From a virus, in IMG/VR virus record IMGVR_UViG_3300013103_000813, positions 1 to 28,924 of that record: a stretch of 28,924 nucleotides of DNA. The stretch is one strand, 5' to 3'. Shown here piece by piece: positions 7,838 to 15,175 of the stretch. The notes under the pieces are model-generated. The model was not told the DNA's origin. It saw only the letters and a list, made by a program, of their open reading frames with translations, and searched no databases. Numbering within the stretch: the stretch's first letter is position 1; each line of letters begins with the position of its first letter. The translations under genes and the position numbers were made by a program.

Positions 7838-8680
7838 ATGGATTGTTTACCAGATATACAATGTTCTCATCCAGAGGTAAATATACCTATACAACAAGTT
7901 GGTGTTGAGAATATAGAAGTACCTTTTAAACTCGAGTTTAGAAGTGGAGGTTTCTGCCAGATGAATGCTAATGTATCAATAAGAACAGATCTTGATCAAG
8001 ATACAAAGGGAATTTCAATGTCTAGACTCTTATTAACTTTAAAGCCATATTTAGATTTACCTCTTAAACAAAAATTAATTAAATTAATATTAGAAGATTT
8101 ACGAAACAATATTGGTAGTACAAATAGTTTTATGAAATTTAGTTTTCGTATGCCAATAATTAGAAAGTCAATTTTGTCAGACCATCAATTTCCAATATAC
8201 TATAAATGTCGGTTCGAAGGTCAATTGAAAAATGGAGATTTTAGTTTTTTTCAAGGAGTTGTAGTTCAATATGCATCATATTGTCCATGTTCCGCAGAAC
8301 TCTGTCAACATTTAAGGGAAAATGATTCAGTCGGTTTTCCACATAACCAAAGATCGTTTGCTGACGTTTTAGTACAAGTGAAACAACCAAACTATGTCTG
8401 GCTTGAAGATATTATTGATTCCATTGAATCTGCAATTAAAACATTACCATATCCTATAATCAAAAGAGTTGATGAGCAAGAAATTGCAAGAGTAGCAGCA
8501 GAAAATCCTTTGTTTGTTGAAGATGCAATCCGATTAATTTCATATCAACTAAATAATATGGGAACATTATATGATTGGATAGTTAAATGTAGTCATGAAG
8601 AATCAATCCATACATCTGAAGCAATTGCTATAAATTGGAAAGGTGTACCAGGTGGTTTTAGTGAAAGGAGATTTTTATGA
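7838..8680 (+). CDS. folE2: GTP cyclohydrolase IB (FolE2/MptA family)
   Basis: A 280-residue protein with a GGGGGA ribosome site before ATG 7838. Family hallmarks are all present: LPDIQ near the start, VGVENIEVPF, KGISMSRL (58-64), YCPCSAEL with the catalytic-region cysteines C149 and C151, PHNQRS (168-173), IIKRVDEQE (207-215), ENPLFVEDAIR (222-232) and EESIH (254-258). The enzyme converts GTP to 7,8-dihydroneopterin triphosphate, the first step of folate and of 7-deazaguanine (preQ0) synthesis. The CPCS-to-HNQRS loop has about eight extra residues relative to usual FolE2. QueD, QueE and QueC are not in the window. In phages a GTP cyclohydrolase most often feeds deazaguanine modification of DNA or RNA; folate supply is the alternative. 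It overlaps the next gene by four bases. Confidence 0.92.
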   Translation: MDCLPDIQCSHPEVNIPIQQVGVENIEVPFKLEFRSGGFCQMNANVSIRTDLDQDTKGISMSRLLLTLKPYLDLPLKQKLIKLILEDLRNNIGSTNSFMKFSFRMPIIRKSILSDHQFPIYYKCRFEGQLKNGDFSFFQGVVVQYASYCPCSAELCQHLRENDSVGFPHNQRSFADVLVQVKQPNYVWLEDIIDSIESAIKTLPYPIIKRVDEQEIARVAAENPLFVEDAIRLISYQLNNMGTLYDWIVKCSHEESIHTSEAIAINWKGVPGGFSERRFL

Positions 8681-9378
8681 TTCAAGTTACAATAAGTTAT
8701 AATGTAACTGAAGAAACTTACCAAAAATTAGATAATTTACAAACTGATATCCAATTGGCTTTATATGATTATGATTTATATAAAAATAAGAAAGATAAAA
8801 TTCTATCAAAATTAGAAGATAATCCAAAAATTAGAATTGTGCATTTGCCTTTACAAACTCTAAAAATTCCAGTCACTGAAATTGACAAGTTAATAAATGA
8901 TATTTTTATAAGAACTGGTTGTGTCAATTTTGTTGTGCACCCAAATAGAGGCATCGAAAAATTTCTAAGATATTTTCAAAAAAAGTCTCCGCAAATAATC
9001 TGTGTTGAAACATTTGCATGGCGTAGAAAAAAAGCTTTAAGAACTCCTCTCGAAATAATTGATGTATGTAGATGGTATAATTCTACCTACATGACAATAG
9101 ATACTTGCCATATTGAAGATATTTGGTTTGATCATAAAATTATGTCTTATCTACTAAAATATACAAAAGTTATTCATCTATCAAATAGAGCAAAAGGATT
9201 CGGTTCTCATATTCCATTTAATCATCCACATGGAGAATTGAAGTTAGTAAGTTTTGTAAGAGAATTAAAATTTAAATATAAATGGAGTGGATATATTGTA
9301 TTGGAATATATGGCTGAATATCAAGATAAATTATTAAAAAATTATAATTATGTTAAGAGGCTTTTAGAGATCGAATAA
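8677..9378 (+). CDS. Xylose isomerase/endonuclease IV-like TIM-barrel protein
   Basis: A 233-residue protein translationally coupled to FolE2 (ATGA). The order of likely metal ligands is that of the endonuclease IV/xylose isomerase-like barrel: H56, H88 (FVVHPN), E111 (CVETFAW), D142 and H145 (TIDTCH), H167 (VIHLSN), H183/H185 (HPHGE) and E210 (IVLEY). These residues normally bind two or three divalent metals in sugar phosphate isomerases/epimerases and AP endonucleases. It is smaller than endonuclease IV (about 280-300), so an isomerase/epimerase-like or nucleotide-modifying role is as likely as DNA repair. Coupling to FolE2 suggests a shared pathway, but that is inference. Confidence 0.7.
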   Translation: MIQVTISYNVTEETYQKLDNLQTDIQLALYDYDLYKNKKDKILSKLEDNPKIRIVHLPLQTLKIPVTEIDKLINDIFIRTGCVNFVVHPNRGIEKFLRYFQKKSPQIICVETFAWRRKKALRTPLEIIDVCRWYNSTYMTIDTCHIEDIWFDHKIMSYLLKYTKVIHLSNRAKGFGSHIPFNHPHGELKLVSFVRELKFKYKWSGYIVLEYMAEYQDKLLKNYNYVKRLLEIE

Positions 9379-9932
9379 TGAAAATATTACCTTGGGAACA
9401 AGTTGAATATGAAGATTGTATTACCTCTAATTCATATATACATGATAGTGTAACAGAAACGAACAGACAATTCCAACATATCTCAGATAATGAAAGTTTA
9501 AAATATAGAAAAGGAGATATTGTTAAAATATTAAGTGGACTATATCAAGATTGTTCTTGGAAAGGTTGGTTTCTAACTCCAACCGATTATCAAGATTTTT
9601 TGAAGACCTTTAAAAATAGGGACAAAAAAATTCCATTATATGCAGCAAATCAATATGGTATGGTCGTTGGAAGATACCGAATAGTTAAGAGAAAATATTG
9701 TGGTATATTCTATGACTATGGTACACTTTTAATGACTCTAACTGGAACTAAAATAGGTCGGATAAAGAAATATTTTTCAAGATATCCATTTTATCTAGTT
9801 AGTAATTATCCACATAACCAAATACCTTTTGATACAGATATCAAAGATATTCTACTTATGAATCCTGGTAACTCAAATGATTCTAGAAATAAATATGTAT
9901 ATACCATATTTAAAAAAATAACTGAGGAGTAA
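9378..9932 (+). CDS. Hypothetical protein, possible SH3-like barrel
   Basis: A 184-residue protein whose start overlaps the previous stop (TAATG). It is rich in tyrosine and lysine. The segment KYRKGDIVKILSG (about residues 42-54) looks like the opening strand of an SH3/KOW-like barrel, followed by GMVVGRYRIVKRKYCGIFYDYG, which is also strand-rich. No catalytic motif, signal peptide or membrane segment is seen. It is not recognised; its place in the FolE2 operon is the only functional hint. Confidence 0.55.
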   Translation: MKILPWEQVEYEDCITSNSYIHDSVTETNRQFQHISDNESLKYRKGDIVKILSGLYQDCSWKGWFLTPTDYQDFLKTFKNRDKKIPLYAANQYGMVVGRYRIVKRKYCGIFYDYGTLLMTLTGTKIGRIKKYFSRYPFYLVSNYPHNQIPFDTDIKDILLMNPGNSNDSRNKYVYTIFKKITEE

Positions 9933-9934
9933 AT

Positions 9935-10285
9935 ATGGATATTAAACGAATAATAAATATTTATCAGAAAGAACGAGAATATGAACACAGCGTATTTGGT
10001 GACTACGCAGACGACAAGTCTTTAAGTTTTCCCAGTTTTTTGCTTTTTCTTGAGCAATATATAGAGAAAGCAAAAAAAGCATACACAGAAAAATGGGAAA
10101 CCGAATTACCGCCTTGGTTATTAAGTTGTGCGGAATTTGAAAATCACGGAGTAGCCCCAGTAAAAGCATATGAAGAAATCATTAAAGTTTTAGCATTAGC
10201 AGGTGCAGCTCTGGAAACGTATGCATTATTAGATCCAAGTGAGTGGAGAGCAAATGCAGAAAAAGATGCTCTCAAATGGAAATAA
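9935..10285 (+). CDS. Conserved-looking helical phage protein
   Basis: A 116-residue, mostly helical protein starting three bases after the previous gene, with a GAGGAG ribosome site. It has the pattern EREYEHSVFGDYADD at the front and LPPWLLSCAEFE and AYEEIIKVLALAGAALETY towards the end. This style of small acidic helical protein is common in large phages, and some are MazG-like nucleotide pyrophosphohydrolases, but the MazG metal-binding ExxE...ExxD arrangement is not clearly present. Function is left open. Confidence 0.6.
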   Translation: MDIKRIINIYQKEREYEHSVFGDYADDKSLSFPSFLLFLEQYIEKAKKAYTEKWETELPPWLLSCAEFENHGVAPVKAYEEIIKVLALAGAALETYALLDPSEWRANAEKDALKWK

Positions 10286-10306
10286 AAATCAAAGGAGTAG
10301 TTAACT

Positions 10307-11047
10307 ATGAACGAAAATCTATCTCAAATGGTAAAAGATAGCAAAATACTAAGCGAGGATGATGTTATTTTTTCTGAAAGTAATTTAGATCTTCCTATTG
10401 AAGAAGAAGTAGAGAAGGTAGTAGAAAAAAATATAATTAATATTGTTCCATTATTTGAGTGGTTCAATGTAAACTCCGATAAATTTGAAAATATCAATGA
10501 AGTTCAAATGTCAATCAGAGGAGTTGATTCTCGAAAGACATTGATTATGGCTGTAAAAACCAATAGCGGAGCTAAAGATGAAGAAGGTAATGATGAACGT
10601 GTTTTAAGGCTCTTCGATGATGCACATATCAGACCAGTTCTAAATTTACCCGCTTTAGATATGCAAGTATATAGCAATAAGAATTTCAAGATTCTTTATG
10701 AATATAATGGAGTCTTTATTAAATGTTATGGAGTGAGAACAGGTCTGATTGTTTCTTTTTGTAATGAGATTGATGGAAAGATAATTCCATATTCAGTTTC
10801 AAGAATAAGAAAGAAAGACACTGAATTAGAAGTTCCAATTTTCGACAAAGAAATTGTAGTTCAAAAATTAAAAGAAAATGCTGATGTGGAGGTTTTACAA
10901 TTACTTTATAAACAAAGTGCAAAAGTTATTGACCAATTTAGTACAAATGAAAGTGTGGTTGATTGGTTGCTCTCTAAGCAAAGTGAGGTTACAGACATTA
11001 GTCATCATCTTCAGATTGATAATGTAATTATTGATATGCTAAAGTGA
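10307..11047 (+). CDS. Hypothetical protein with acidic N-terminus
   Basis: A 246-residue protein with a good AAAGGAG site before ATG 10307. The first 45 residues are acidic and probably disordered (LPIEEEVEKVVEKN). The middle (about 50-175) is predicted alpha/beta with alternating strands (KTLIMAVKTNS, FKILYEYNGVFIKCYG, GLIVSFCNEI). The last 60 residues are helical. No known motif is recognised. It ends TGA seven bases before the polymerase-like gene, so it may act with it. Confidence 0.6.
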   Translation: MNENLSQMVKDSKILSEDDVIFSESNLDLPIEEEVEKVVEKNIINIVPLFEWFNVNSDKFENINEVQMSIRGVDSRKTLIMAVKTNSGAKDEEGNDERVLRLFDDAHIRPVLNLPALDMQVYSNKNFKILYEYNGVFIKCYGVRTGLIVSFCNEIDGKIIPYSVSRIRKKDTELEVPIFDKEIVVQKLKENADVEVLQLLYKQSAKVIDQFSTNESVVDWLLSKQSEVTDISHHLQIDNVIIDMLK

Positions 11048-11054
11048 ACCTAAC

Positions 11055-11825
11055 ATGGGACTGATATTACTCATCGGTCCCACTCAAAATATTATGAAAA
11101 TAAATGAAAATTGTAAATTAGTTTTAAGAGATTTATATCTTTACGATATTGAAGCATGTCACTACACTATAATGGGGAAGCTTTCTCTTGACTTAAATCA
11201 TATTGATCGAGAAGATAAAACAAAAAGAAATATTCAAATTGGTCAAATGATGAGAAAAAATCCACGCCTAACCTCTCTACTAAGAAGCACAACTCGCTCA
11301 GTAATTAATGAATTTATATCTATAAACAAGATAGAAAAAAATGATATTATATTAAGACAATATGATGGTATTATAATCTCAAAAATATTACGAATTACAG
11401 ATACACATCATATTCCATTAAATATTCGTAAACATTTTCAGATATTTATTTCATCAGTTGATCGAAGAAAATATATCGCATTAGATAGTAAACAAAATGT
11501 GATTATTAAAGGTATTCCATTAAGATATAAAAGAATAGACGAAATTTATAAAAGGATATGTAATATAAATTTTGTTAGAAAAGAATCAATTTTTAGAAAT
11601 CTTCAAAAGATAAAAGATTCAATAATTAATTCAAAAGATCCAAAATTGTTTGCCATTCCATTAAAGAATGGTAAATTTAGTATTTTTTTAAAAGAATATG
11701 GCCAAATTGAAGTTTCTAGTTCTATTCTAAAAATAATGGATACTGATGATATTGATAAGGTGAGATATTTCAAACATTATATTGAGCCTTTCACAAAAAG
11801 TATTGTAATAGAATTTGTGAGGTAG
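11055..11825 (+). CDS. Miniature protein with family B DNA polymerase palm-like motifs
   Basis: A 256-residue protein. LYLYDIEACHYTIM (residues 27-40, D31) resembles motif A of family B polymerases (DfaSLYPSII). A segment NPRLTSLLRSTTRSVINEFI (69-88) resembles the helix after motif B. IILRQYDGIII (98-108, D104) occupies the place of motif C (YgDTDS) and keeps one acidic residue. VDRRKYIALDS (135-145) followed by KGIPLRYKR (152-160) matches the KKrY...KGiE.vRR region at the palm/thumb border. The exonuclease domain and most of the fingers are absent, and classical polymerases are two to four times longer. The order and spacing fit a reduced or degenerate palm domain. This is motif matching by eye; no polymerase activity should be assumed. 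A methyltransferase-like gene follows three bases later. Confidence 0.4.
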   Translation: MGLILLIGPTQNIMKINENCKLVLRDLYLYDIEACHYTIMGKLSLDLNHIDREDKTKRNIQIGQMMRKNPRLTSLLRSTTRSVINEFISINKIEKNDIILRQYDGIIISKILRITDTHHIPLNIRKHFQIFISSVDRRKYIALDSKQNVIIKGIPLRYKRIDEIYKRICNINFVRKESIFRNLQKIKDSIINSKDPKLFAIPLKNGKFSIFLKEYGQIEVSSSILKIMDTDDIDKVRYFKHYIEPFTKSIVIEFVR

Positions 11826-11828
11826 AAA

Positions 11829-12425
11829 ATGAAAATTCTAAATATTGCAGCAGGAAAACAAACTCCTTTAGGTCTGGATATATTCCTTCCACCTGACTCG
11901 CCAAAAGATATCCTAAATATGGATACTTGTTATTTTCTAGATAACCATAATGTTGAGGATATAGAAACAACTTTTAAAGGTGAAGATTATCATAGAGAAA
12001 CATACTTCAACTATGACGTATTTGAATTTATGGAACGAACTACAGTTCTTTTTGATCATGTAGTTATATATAGATATCTAGAACATATATCATTTACTCA
12101 AATAAATTATTTTATATATTTAATTTCAACTATCCTTAAAAAAGGATGTTTGGTAGATATTATAGTTCCTGATTACAAAATACTTGGTCAAATGCTCATG
12201 GATGATAACCCTCATAGGCAAGATTTTGAAGCATTTAATATTCTACTTACAACTGAACTTTTAAATGAACCATCTTGTCCTCACGCCTCTATATGGACTC
12301 CAGATAGAGCAAAATATTTCTGGGAACTTGAGGGTAGATTTAAAGTTAGACAACGTGATATTTTTACACCTTATAATTTTGATGGTAGAAATATTTATTT
12401 AAGATTTTTAGCGAGGAGAGTATGA
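11829..12425 (+). CDS. SAM-dependent methyltransferase-like protein
   Basis: A 198-residue protein. MKILNIAAGKQTPLGLDIF at the start looks like strand 1, motif I (usually GxGxG, here reduced to AAGK) and strand 2 of a class I Rossmann methyltransferase. Further on are DHVVIYRYLEHIS, typical of the strand 4 region, and ILKKGCLVDIIVPDYKIL, the strand 5 region. Such proteins occur widely in phages next to structural or nucleotide genes. The weakened motif I leaves open whether it binds S-adenosylmethionine. It is the last gene of the operon before the structured gap at 12426. Confidence 0.6.
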   Translation: MKILNIAAGKQTPLGLDIFLPPDSPKDILNMDTCYFLDNHNVEDIETTFKGEDYHRETYFNYDVFEFMERTTVLFDHVVIYRYLEHISFTQINYFIYLISTILKKGCLVDIIVPDYKILGQMLMDDNPHRQDFEAFNILLTTELLNEPSCPHASIWTPDRAKYFWELEGRFKVRQRDIFTPYNFDGRNIYLRFLARRV

Positions 12426-12442
12426 CTGCTCTGGACAGCTAA
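12422..12442 (+). other. Six-codon leader reading frame (MTALDS)
   Basis: ATG 12422 overlaps the TGA stop of the methyltransferase-like gene and is preceded by GAGGAG. The frame is only six codons, ends TAA, and runs directly into the hairpin-rich leader. It could be a leader peptide, a termination-reinitiation by-product, or chance. Confidence 0.25.
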
Positions 12443-12658
12443 AGCTATCAGCTTCGTTCTGCTAGTTTTCTAGGTCCTAGCATGGGCTAAAGCCATGGGT
12501 CAACTTATAATTAGACTTAGAGAGGTATTTTCAAAGTTTTAAAAAGTAGATGGTGGCATTTACATTATTAAGAAATATTATCAGAAAGTAAACAACCTCG
12601 GCCACAAGGTTACGAGGTTTTCCCGCGTCAAACTTATAAAAAACTCTTTTAGAAGAAG
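12426..12658 (+). other. Structured intergenic leader
   Basis: This gap of 233 bases is richer in G+C than its surroundings. It holds several inverted repeats: two copies of GCTAAAGC forming small stems (near 12438 and 12486), GCTAG/CTAGC arms around 12461-12481, a CATGG/CCATG stem, and the stronger hairpin at 12594. A TATAAT box is at 12506-12511 with no good -35 partner. No tRNA or known riboswitch was recognised. It precedes a monocistronic gene with an excellent ribosome site, so it may be its 5-prime leader or the processed 3-prime end of the upstream operon. Confidence 0.45.
12594..12619 (+). terminator. Hairpin, possible terminator of the upstream operon
   Basis: Arms AACCTCG (12594-12600) and CGAGGTT (12613-12619) pair perfectly; inside them GCC pairs with GGT around an ACAA loop with a two-base bulge. 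It is followed by only a short T run before CCCGCG, so termination may be weak; a regulatory hairpin in the leader is the alternative. Confidence 0.4.
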
Positions 12659-12665
12659 GTGGTGA
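12656..12665 (+). promoter_or_regulatory. Near-perfect ribosome binding site deciding a TTG start
   Basis: AAGGTGGTGA differs from the ideal AAGGAGGTGA by one base and ends five bases before TTG 12671. The in-frame GTGs at 12659 and 12662 lie inside this site and cannot be its start, so TTG 12671 is preferred. Confidence 0.7.
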
Positions 12666-12670
12666 TTTTA

Positions 12671-13606
12671 TTGAGAAACTCATTCAATCAACGAGCGAAT
12701 GATATGGGTTTAACATCAGACGAAAATAAAGGTCTTTATAGTTATTCTGATAGATATAGCGAAGTCGTTTATAGACAATTGATAACTTTACCTTCTGAAG
12801 CATATGCGACCAGTAATGAAGATTCAGTTCACGAAACAGATGGTCAACAAGTTCCATTAATGGCAATCTACACAAGATCACTAACTGCAGTTGGATATAC
12901 CTATTGTGGTTATGTTTCAGATATTTATCAATTTATTGGAAACGATGTTTTAAATCAACAAATTAGAAATGCTATTCAGGAAGTTGGTCTACCGATCATA
13001 ACTGAAAATACAAATATGGATTTTCTACTAACTCAAATGAGAAATGAAATAGTAATTCAAAGTAGTCAAAACTGCGCAAATGTTGGTGATATTCTTCCAG
13101 TAATGATAGTTAATAATAGTTATAACGGAAGAAGAGCTGCTACAGTTGCTTTTGGTATATCAGTTCAGCATGAAAACGATCGGTTAGTGTTTGCATTTAA
13201 CTTAGGTGAAATGAAACAAATTCATATAGCAAATTCTAATACACAAATGTCTTCAGTAATAACATCATATATTCAAGTGTTTTCAAATGATATTACAGAT
13301 ATGATTACATCAAGTTTTCAAAGTCAGTTAACTCAAGACCAGTTTCTTTCTACCTTAGATGTAATTGAAAACATTGGTAAAAGAAGAAGAGAAGAAATAT
13401 CAAAATTCCTTGCAGAAATGAATCCTTCAGAAGAAGGCGAAGATGTTGCGTTACCATCTGCTTGGCAGATGTTTTTAGCAATTGTAAGATATAGTAGCTT
13501 TGAACCAAATCTAAATATGAAGAGACTATTAGAAAATGCTGCAGAAAGTGTTCTAGTTATTCCAACAAGGATGCAAGAAGTCTTAAATAGACTTCAGTCG
13601 TCATAA
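12671..13606 (+). CDS. Monocistronic phage protein, weakly DUF932-like
   Basis: A 311-residue protein from TTG 12671. The segment VGDILPVMIVNNSYNGRRAATVAFGISV recalls the v.NSydG.....v..g..R core of DUF932 phage/plasmid proteins, but the match is limited. Other visible parts are a serine/glutamine-rich middle and a helical C-terminus (MKRLLENAAESVLVI). No catalytic motif or membrane segment is seen. The gene stands alone between a structured leader and a strong terminator, with the best ribosome site in the window, so it is probably made in quantity; a virion or host-takeover role would fit. Confidence 0.6.
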   Translation: MRNSFNQRANDMGLTSDENKGLYSYSDRYSEVVYRQLITLPSEAYATSNEDSVHETDGQQVPLMAIYTRSLTAVGYTYCGYVSDIYQFIGNDVLNQQIRNAIQEVGLPIITENTNMDFLLTQMRNEIVIQSSQNCANVGDILPVMIVNNSYNGRRAATVAFGISVQHENDRLVFAFNLGEMKQIHIANSNTQMSSVITSYIQVFSNDITDMITSSFQSQLTQDQFLSTLDVIENIGKRRREEISKFLAEMNPSEEGEDVALPSAWQMFLAIVRYSSFEPNLNMKRLLENAAESVLVIPTRMQEVLNRLQSS

Positions 13607-13620
13607 TCTTCTTTTTATAA

Positions 13621-13657
13621 GGGGAGAGCAACTCGCTTTCCCCCAACCAATTTTTTT
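13621..13657 (+). terminator. Strong intrinsic terminator
   Basis: GGGGAGAGC (13621-13629) pairs with GCTTTCCCC (13635-13643) around a five-base loop, with one G-U pair. TTTTTTT follows at 13651-13657 and a second eight-T run shortly after. It closes the single-gene unit 12671-13606. Confidence 0.85.
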
Positions 13658-13670
13658 ACTATTTTTTTTG

Positions 13671-13683
13671 GAACAAAATTATA
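13671..13683 (+). promoter_or_regulatory. Candidate phage promoter element (GAACAAAA..ATAAA), copy 1
   Basis: GAACAAAATTATA ends 16 bases before ATG 13700. A similar GAACAAAAAATAAA stands directly before the terminase gene (15176-15189). Each follows a terminator or long gap, where a new transcript must begin. The AACA core is what the PBS2/AR9-type viral RNA polymerase reads upstream of its start sites. The genome is so A-rich that chance is a serious alternative. Confidence 0.25.
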
Positions 13684-13699
13684 AAAAAAGGATATTAGT

Positions 13700-14983
13700 A
13701 TGCCAGAAAAAGAAGGATTTTATAAACAACGAAGACTATATGAATTAGTAGTAAAAATAAAAGGTTTAGACTATACAAATGAGTTAGTTTCTCTAGAACT
13801 TGTTTCATCCTTATCAACTGCATATCCAATAGTAAATTTGGTATTCTCGATTGATCCAAATGATGTATTGGCAGAATCAATATTTGGAGGAGAACCAATA
13901 AAAGTTTCAATTATCTTATACAGAGAAAGTTCTTTTCCAGGTCCAAAAGTAGATCTAGAATTAATGTATCTTAAATCTGATTTTCTCTTAACTGAAAAAT
14001 CAGACATGACTGAAGCAGGACCACAAGTTATAAAAGATAGAACTCCTTTGATAATAACAACAGTGGTTAGAAAACCTTATAAAATTATGACTAGTTTAGT
14101 TAATGACGTTTTTATTGGAACGAATTTAAGAAGTATAATAACATCGTTAGCATCAGATGTAGGTGCTACACTAAAAATGGATTCAGATAATGAGAACAAA
14201 ACTTCTATTGATCAAGTTTGTATCCCTCCTACTACATTCTATAAAGTTATAAAAGAATATAATAGAACAGATCCAGATATGTTTGACGGTTTCCTTGACC
14301 AAAGGTTTGGTTTATTTGAAGGTACGCCAGGAGTATTTTGTCAATATGACGGAACTGTTTATATAAAAAATTTAACATCAAAGCTTCAAAAAAATCAAAC
14401 TTTTACTGTATATCAATTAGCTTCTGGTATTAAAGATAAAAAATTAAAACAATTATTCAAAGACTCGTTAAAAGGAGATACGTTTTATACCTACGATTTA
14501 GTCACAACAGACTATTCTGGTAATGCAAAATTTGGAGTTTTAGCTACGGATATCAATCATCTTGTAAGACCAAATAAAAGTATATCAGCTACTATTGCTC
14601 AAGATTTAGAAGATGTAGCAAAACAATATTCACTATTTTATAGCAAAAAAAATACAAGTCTTTATATTAATAAATCAACATATAGAAAAAAATATTATAA
14701 CGAAGACACTGGTTATGACACAGAAACAACTCTTTTTAGATCTAGATTTGGAAGATTATTATCAGACTTATCAAGTGTGTCTCTTAATCTAGAAAGAAAT
14801 TTACCAATTTTAAATCTTATTAATGTTGGTGAGTGTGTAAAATTTAAACCACAAACTTTAGAGTATAATGATTTAGAAGGGAAATATATACTATGGAGTT
14901 CCCACTTAAATTTCTCAAGAACAGCTGCTATTTGGGAAACTACAGCTACAATTAATCTTGCTAGAACCAACAAAAAGAATTAG
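13700..14983 (+). CDS. Putative baseplate hub protein (gp27/gpD-like)
   Basis: A 427-residue strand-rich protein. The N-terminal part (YELVVKIKGLDYTNELVSLELVSS) resembles the first beta-barrel of gp27/gpD/VgrG-type hub proteins. The centre contains helical TSLVNDVFIGTNLRSIITSLASDVG, common in these hubs, and the C-terminus ends with LINVGECVKFKPQTLEYNDLEGKYIL and IWETTATINLART, as in hub proteins whose last barrel binds the tail tube. No lysozyme domain is fused. The gene follows a strong terminator and ends in another hairpin, so it is a separate unit. The call rests on overall pattern and phage context rather than a diagnostic motif. Confidence 0.5.
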   Translation: MPEKEGFYKQRRLYELVVKIKGLDYTNELVSLELVSSLSTAYPIVNLVFSIDPNDVLAESIFGGEPIKVSIILYRESSFPGPKVDLELMYLKSDFLLTEKSDMTEAGPQVIKDRTPLIITTVVRKPYKIMTSLVNDVFIGTNLRSIITSLASDVGATLKMDSDNENKTSIDQVCIPPTTFYKVIKEYNRTDPDMFDGFLDQRFGLFEGTPGVFCQYDGTVYIKNLTSKLQKNQTFTVYQLASGIKDKKLKQLFKDSLKGDTFYTYDLVTTDYSGNAKFGVLATDINHLVRPNKSISATIAQDLEDVAKQYSLFYSKKNTSLYINKSTYRKKYYNEDTGYDTETTLFRSRFGRLLSDLSSVSLNLERNLPILNLINVGECVKFKPQTLEYNDLEGKYILWSSHLNFSRTAAIWETTATINLARTNKKN

Positions 14984-14999
14984 GGGGAATTACCCCTAA
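14980..14999. terminator. Bidirectional terminator hairpin
   Basis: TTAGGGG (14980-14986) and CCCCTAA (14993-14999) pair perfectly around a six-base loop; the first arm overlaps the stop of the hub-like gene. On the plus strand a TTTTCTTT run follows at 15005-15012. On the minus strand the hairpin is followed by TTCTTTTTGTT. It therefore fits termination of both the hub gene and the minus-strand microprotein transcript. Confidence 0.6.
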
Positions 15000-15020
15000 C
15001 CCAGTTTTCTTTATAGCCAC

Positions 15021-15089
15021 TTATAACGACAGCAAGACTAAATAATAAAAAAATAAACTAATAATTAACCAAATTAAATAATACTTCAT
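15021..15089 (-). CDS. Putative 22-residue hydrophobic membrane microprotein
   Basis: On the minus strand ATG 15089 is preceded by AAGGAGG (15102-15096) at a six-base spacing, among the best ribosome sites in the window. The reading frame begins MKYYLIWLII and ends TAA at 15023-15021; every residue but K2, S11 and S21 is hydrophobic or aromatic, so it could form one membrane span. A sigma70-like promoter lies upstream (15169-15141) and a T-tailed hairpin downstream (14999-14980), making a complete small transcription unit divergent from the terminase gene. Peptides of this kind include type I toxin-like, holin-like and regulatory membrane peptides. T-rich DNA yields hydrophobic codons by chance, so the support comes from the signals, not the composition. 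Confidence 0.5.
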   Translation of the reverse strand: MKYYLIWLIISLFFYYLVLLSL

Positions 15090-15140
15090 AAATATCCTCC
15101 TTCTATAAAAATTAAAAAAATTAACATCTTTTCATTTATT

Positions 15141-15169
15141 AATATATATAGTAATTAGAACTCTTCCAA
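15141..15169 (-). promoter_or_regulatory. Sigma70-like promoter for the minus-strand microprotein
   Basis: Read on the minus strand, TTGGAA (15169-15164, four of six to TTGACA) is followed after 17 bases by TATATT (15146-15141, five of six to TATAAT). Transcription would start near 15134, giving a leader of about 45 bases to ATG 15089. The region is A+T-rich, so chance boxes are common. Confidence 0.4.
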
Positions 15170-15175
15170 TATTTA

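Noticed and set aside
8677-9378. QueE-like radical SAM enzyme after FolE2
   Set aside because: There is no CxxxCxxC cluster; the residue pattern is that of a metal-binding TIM barrel.
4191-12425. Genome-wide reassignment of TGA
   Set aside because: TGA ends several genes at natural positions with a coupled start of the next gene, and large genes contain no internal TGA.
12506-12511. TATAAT box as a host promoter
   Set aside because: No acceptable -35 box at 16-18 bases and no extended -10; such boxes are frequent by chance in this A+T-rich DNA.
12426-12530. tRNA gene in the G+C-rich gap
   Set aside because: No T-loop GTTC consensus, no seven-pair acceptor stem and no cloverleaf could be drawn.
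12594-12650. preQ1-I riboswitch (a stem followed by TATAAAAAACTC), tempting because FolE2 is nearby
   Set aside because: The A-rich tail is separated from the stem by about 14 bases, the conserved loop residues are missing, and the downstream gene is not a queuosine gene.
12659-12670. GTG start for the monocistronic gene
   Set aside because: The GTG codons lie within the ribosome binding site; TTG 12671 is correctly spaced.
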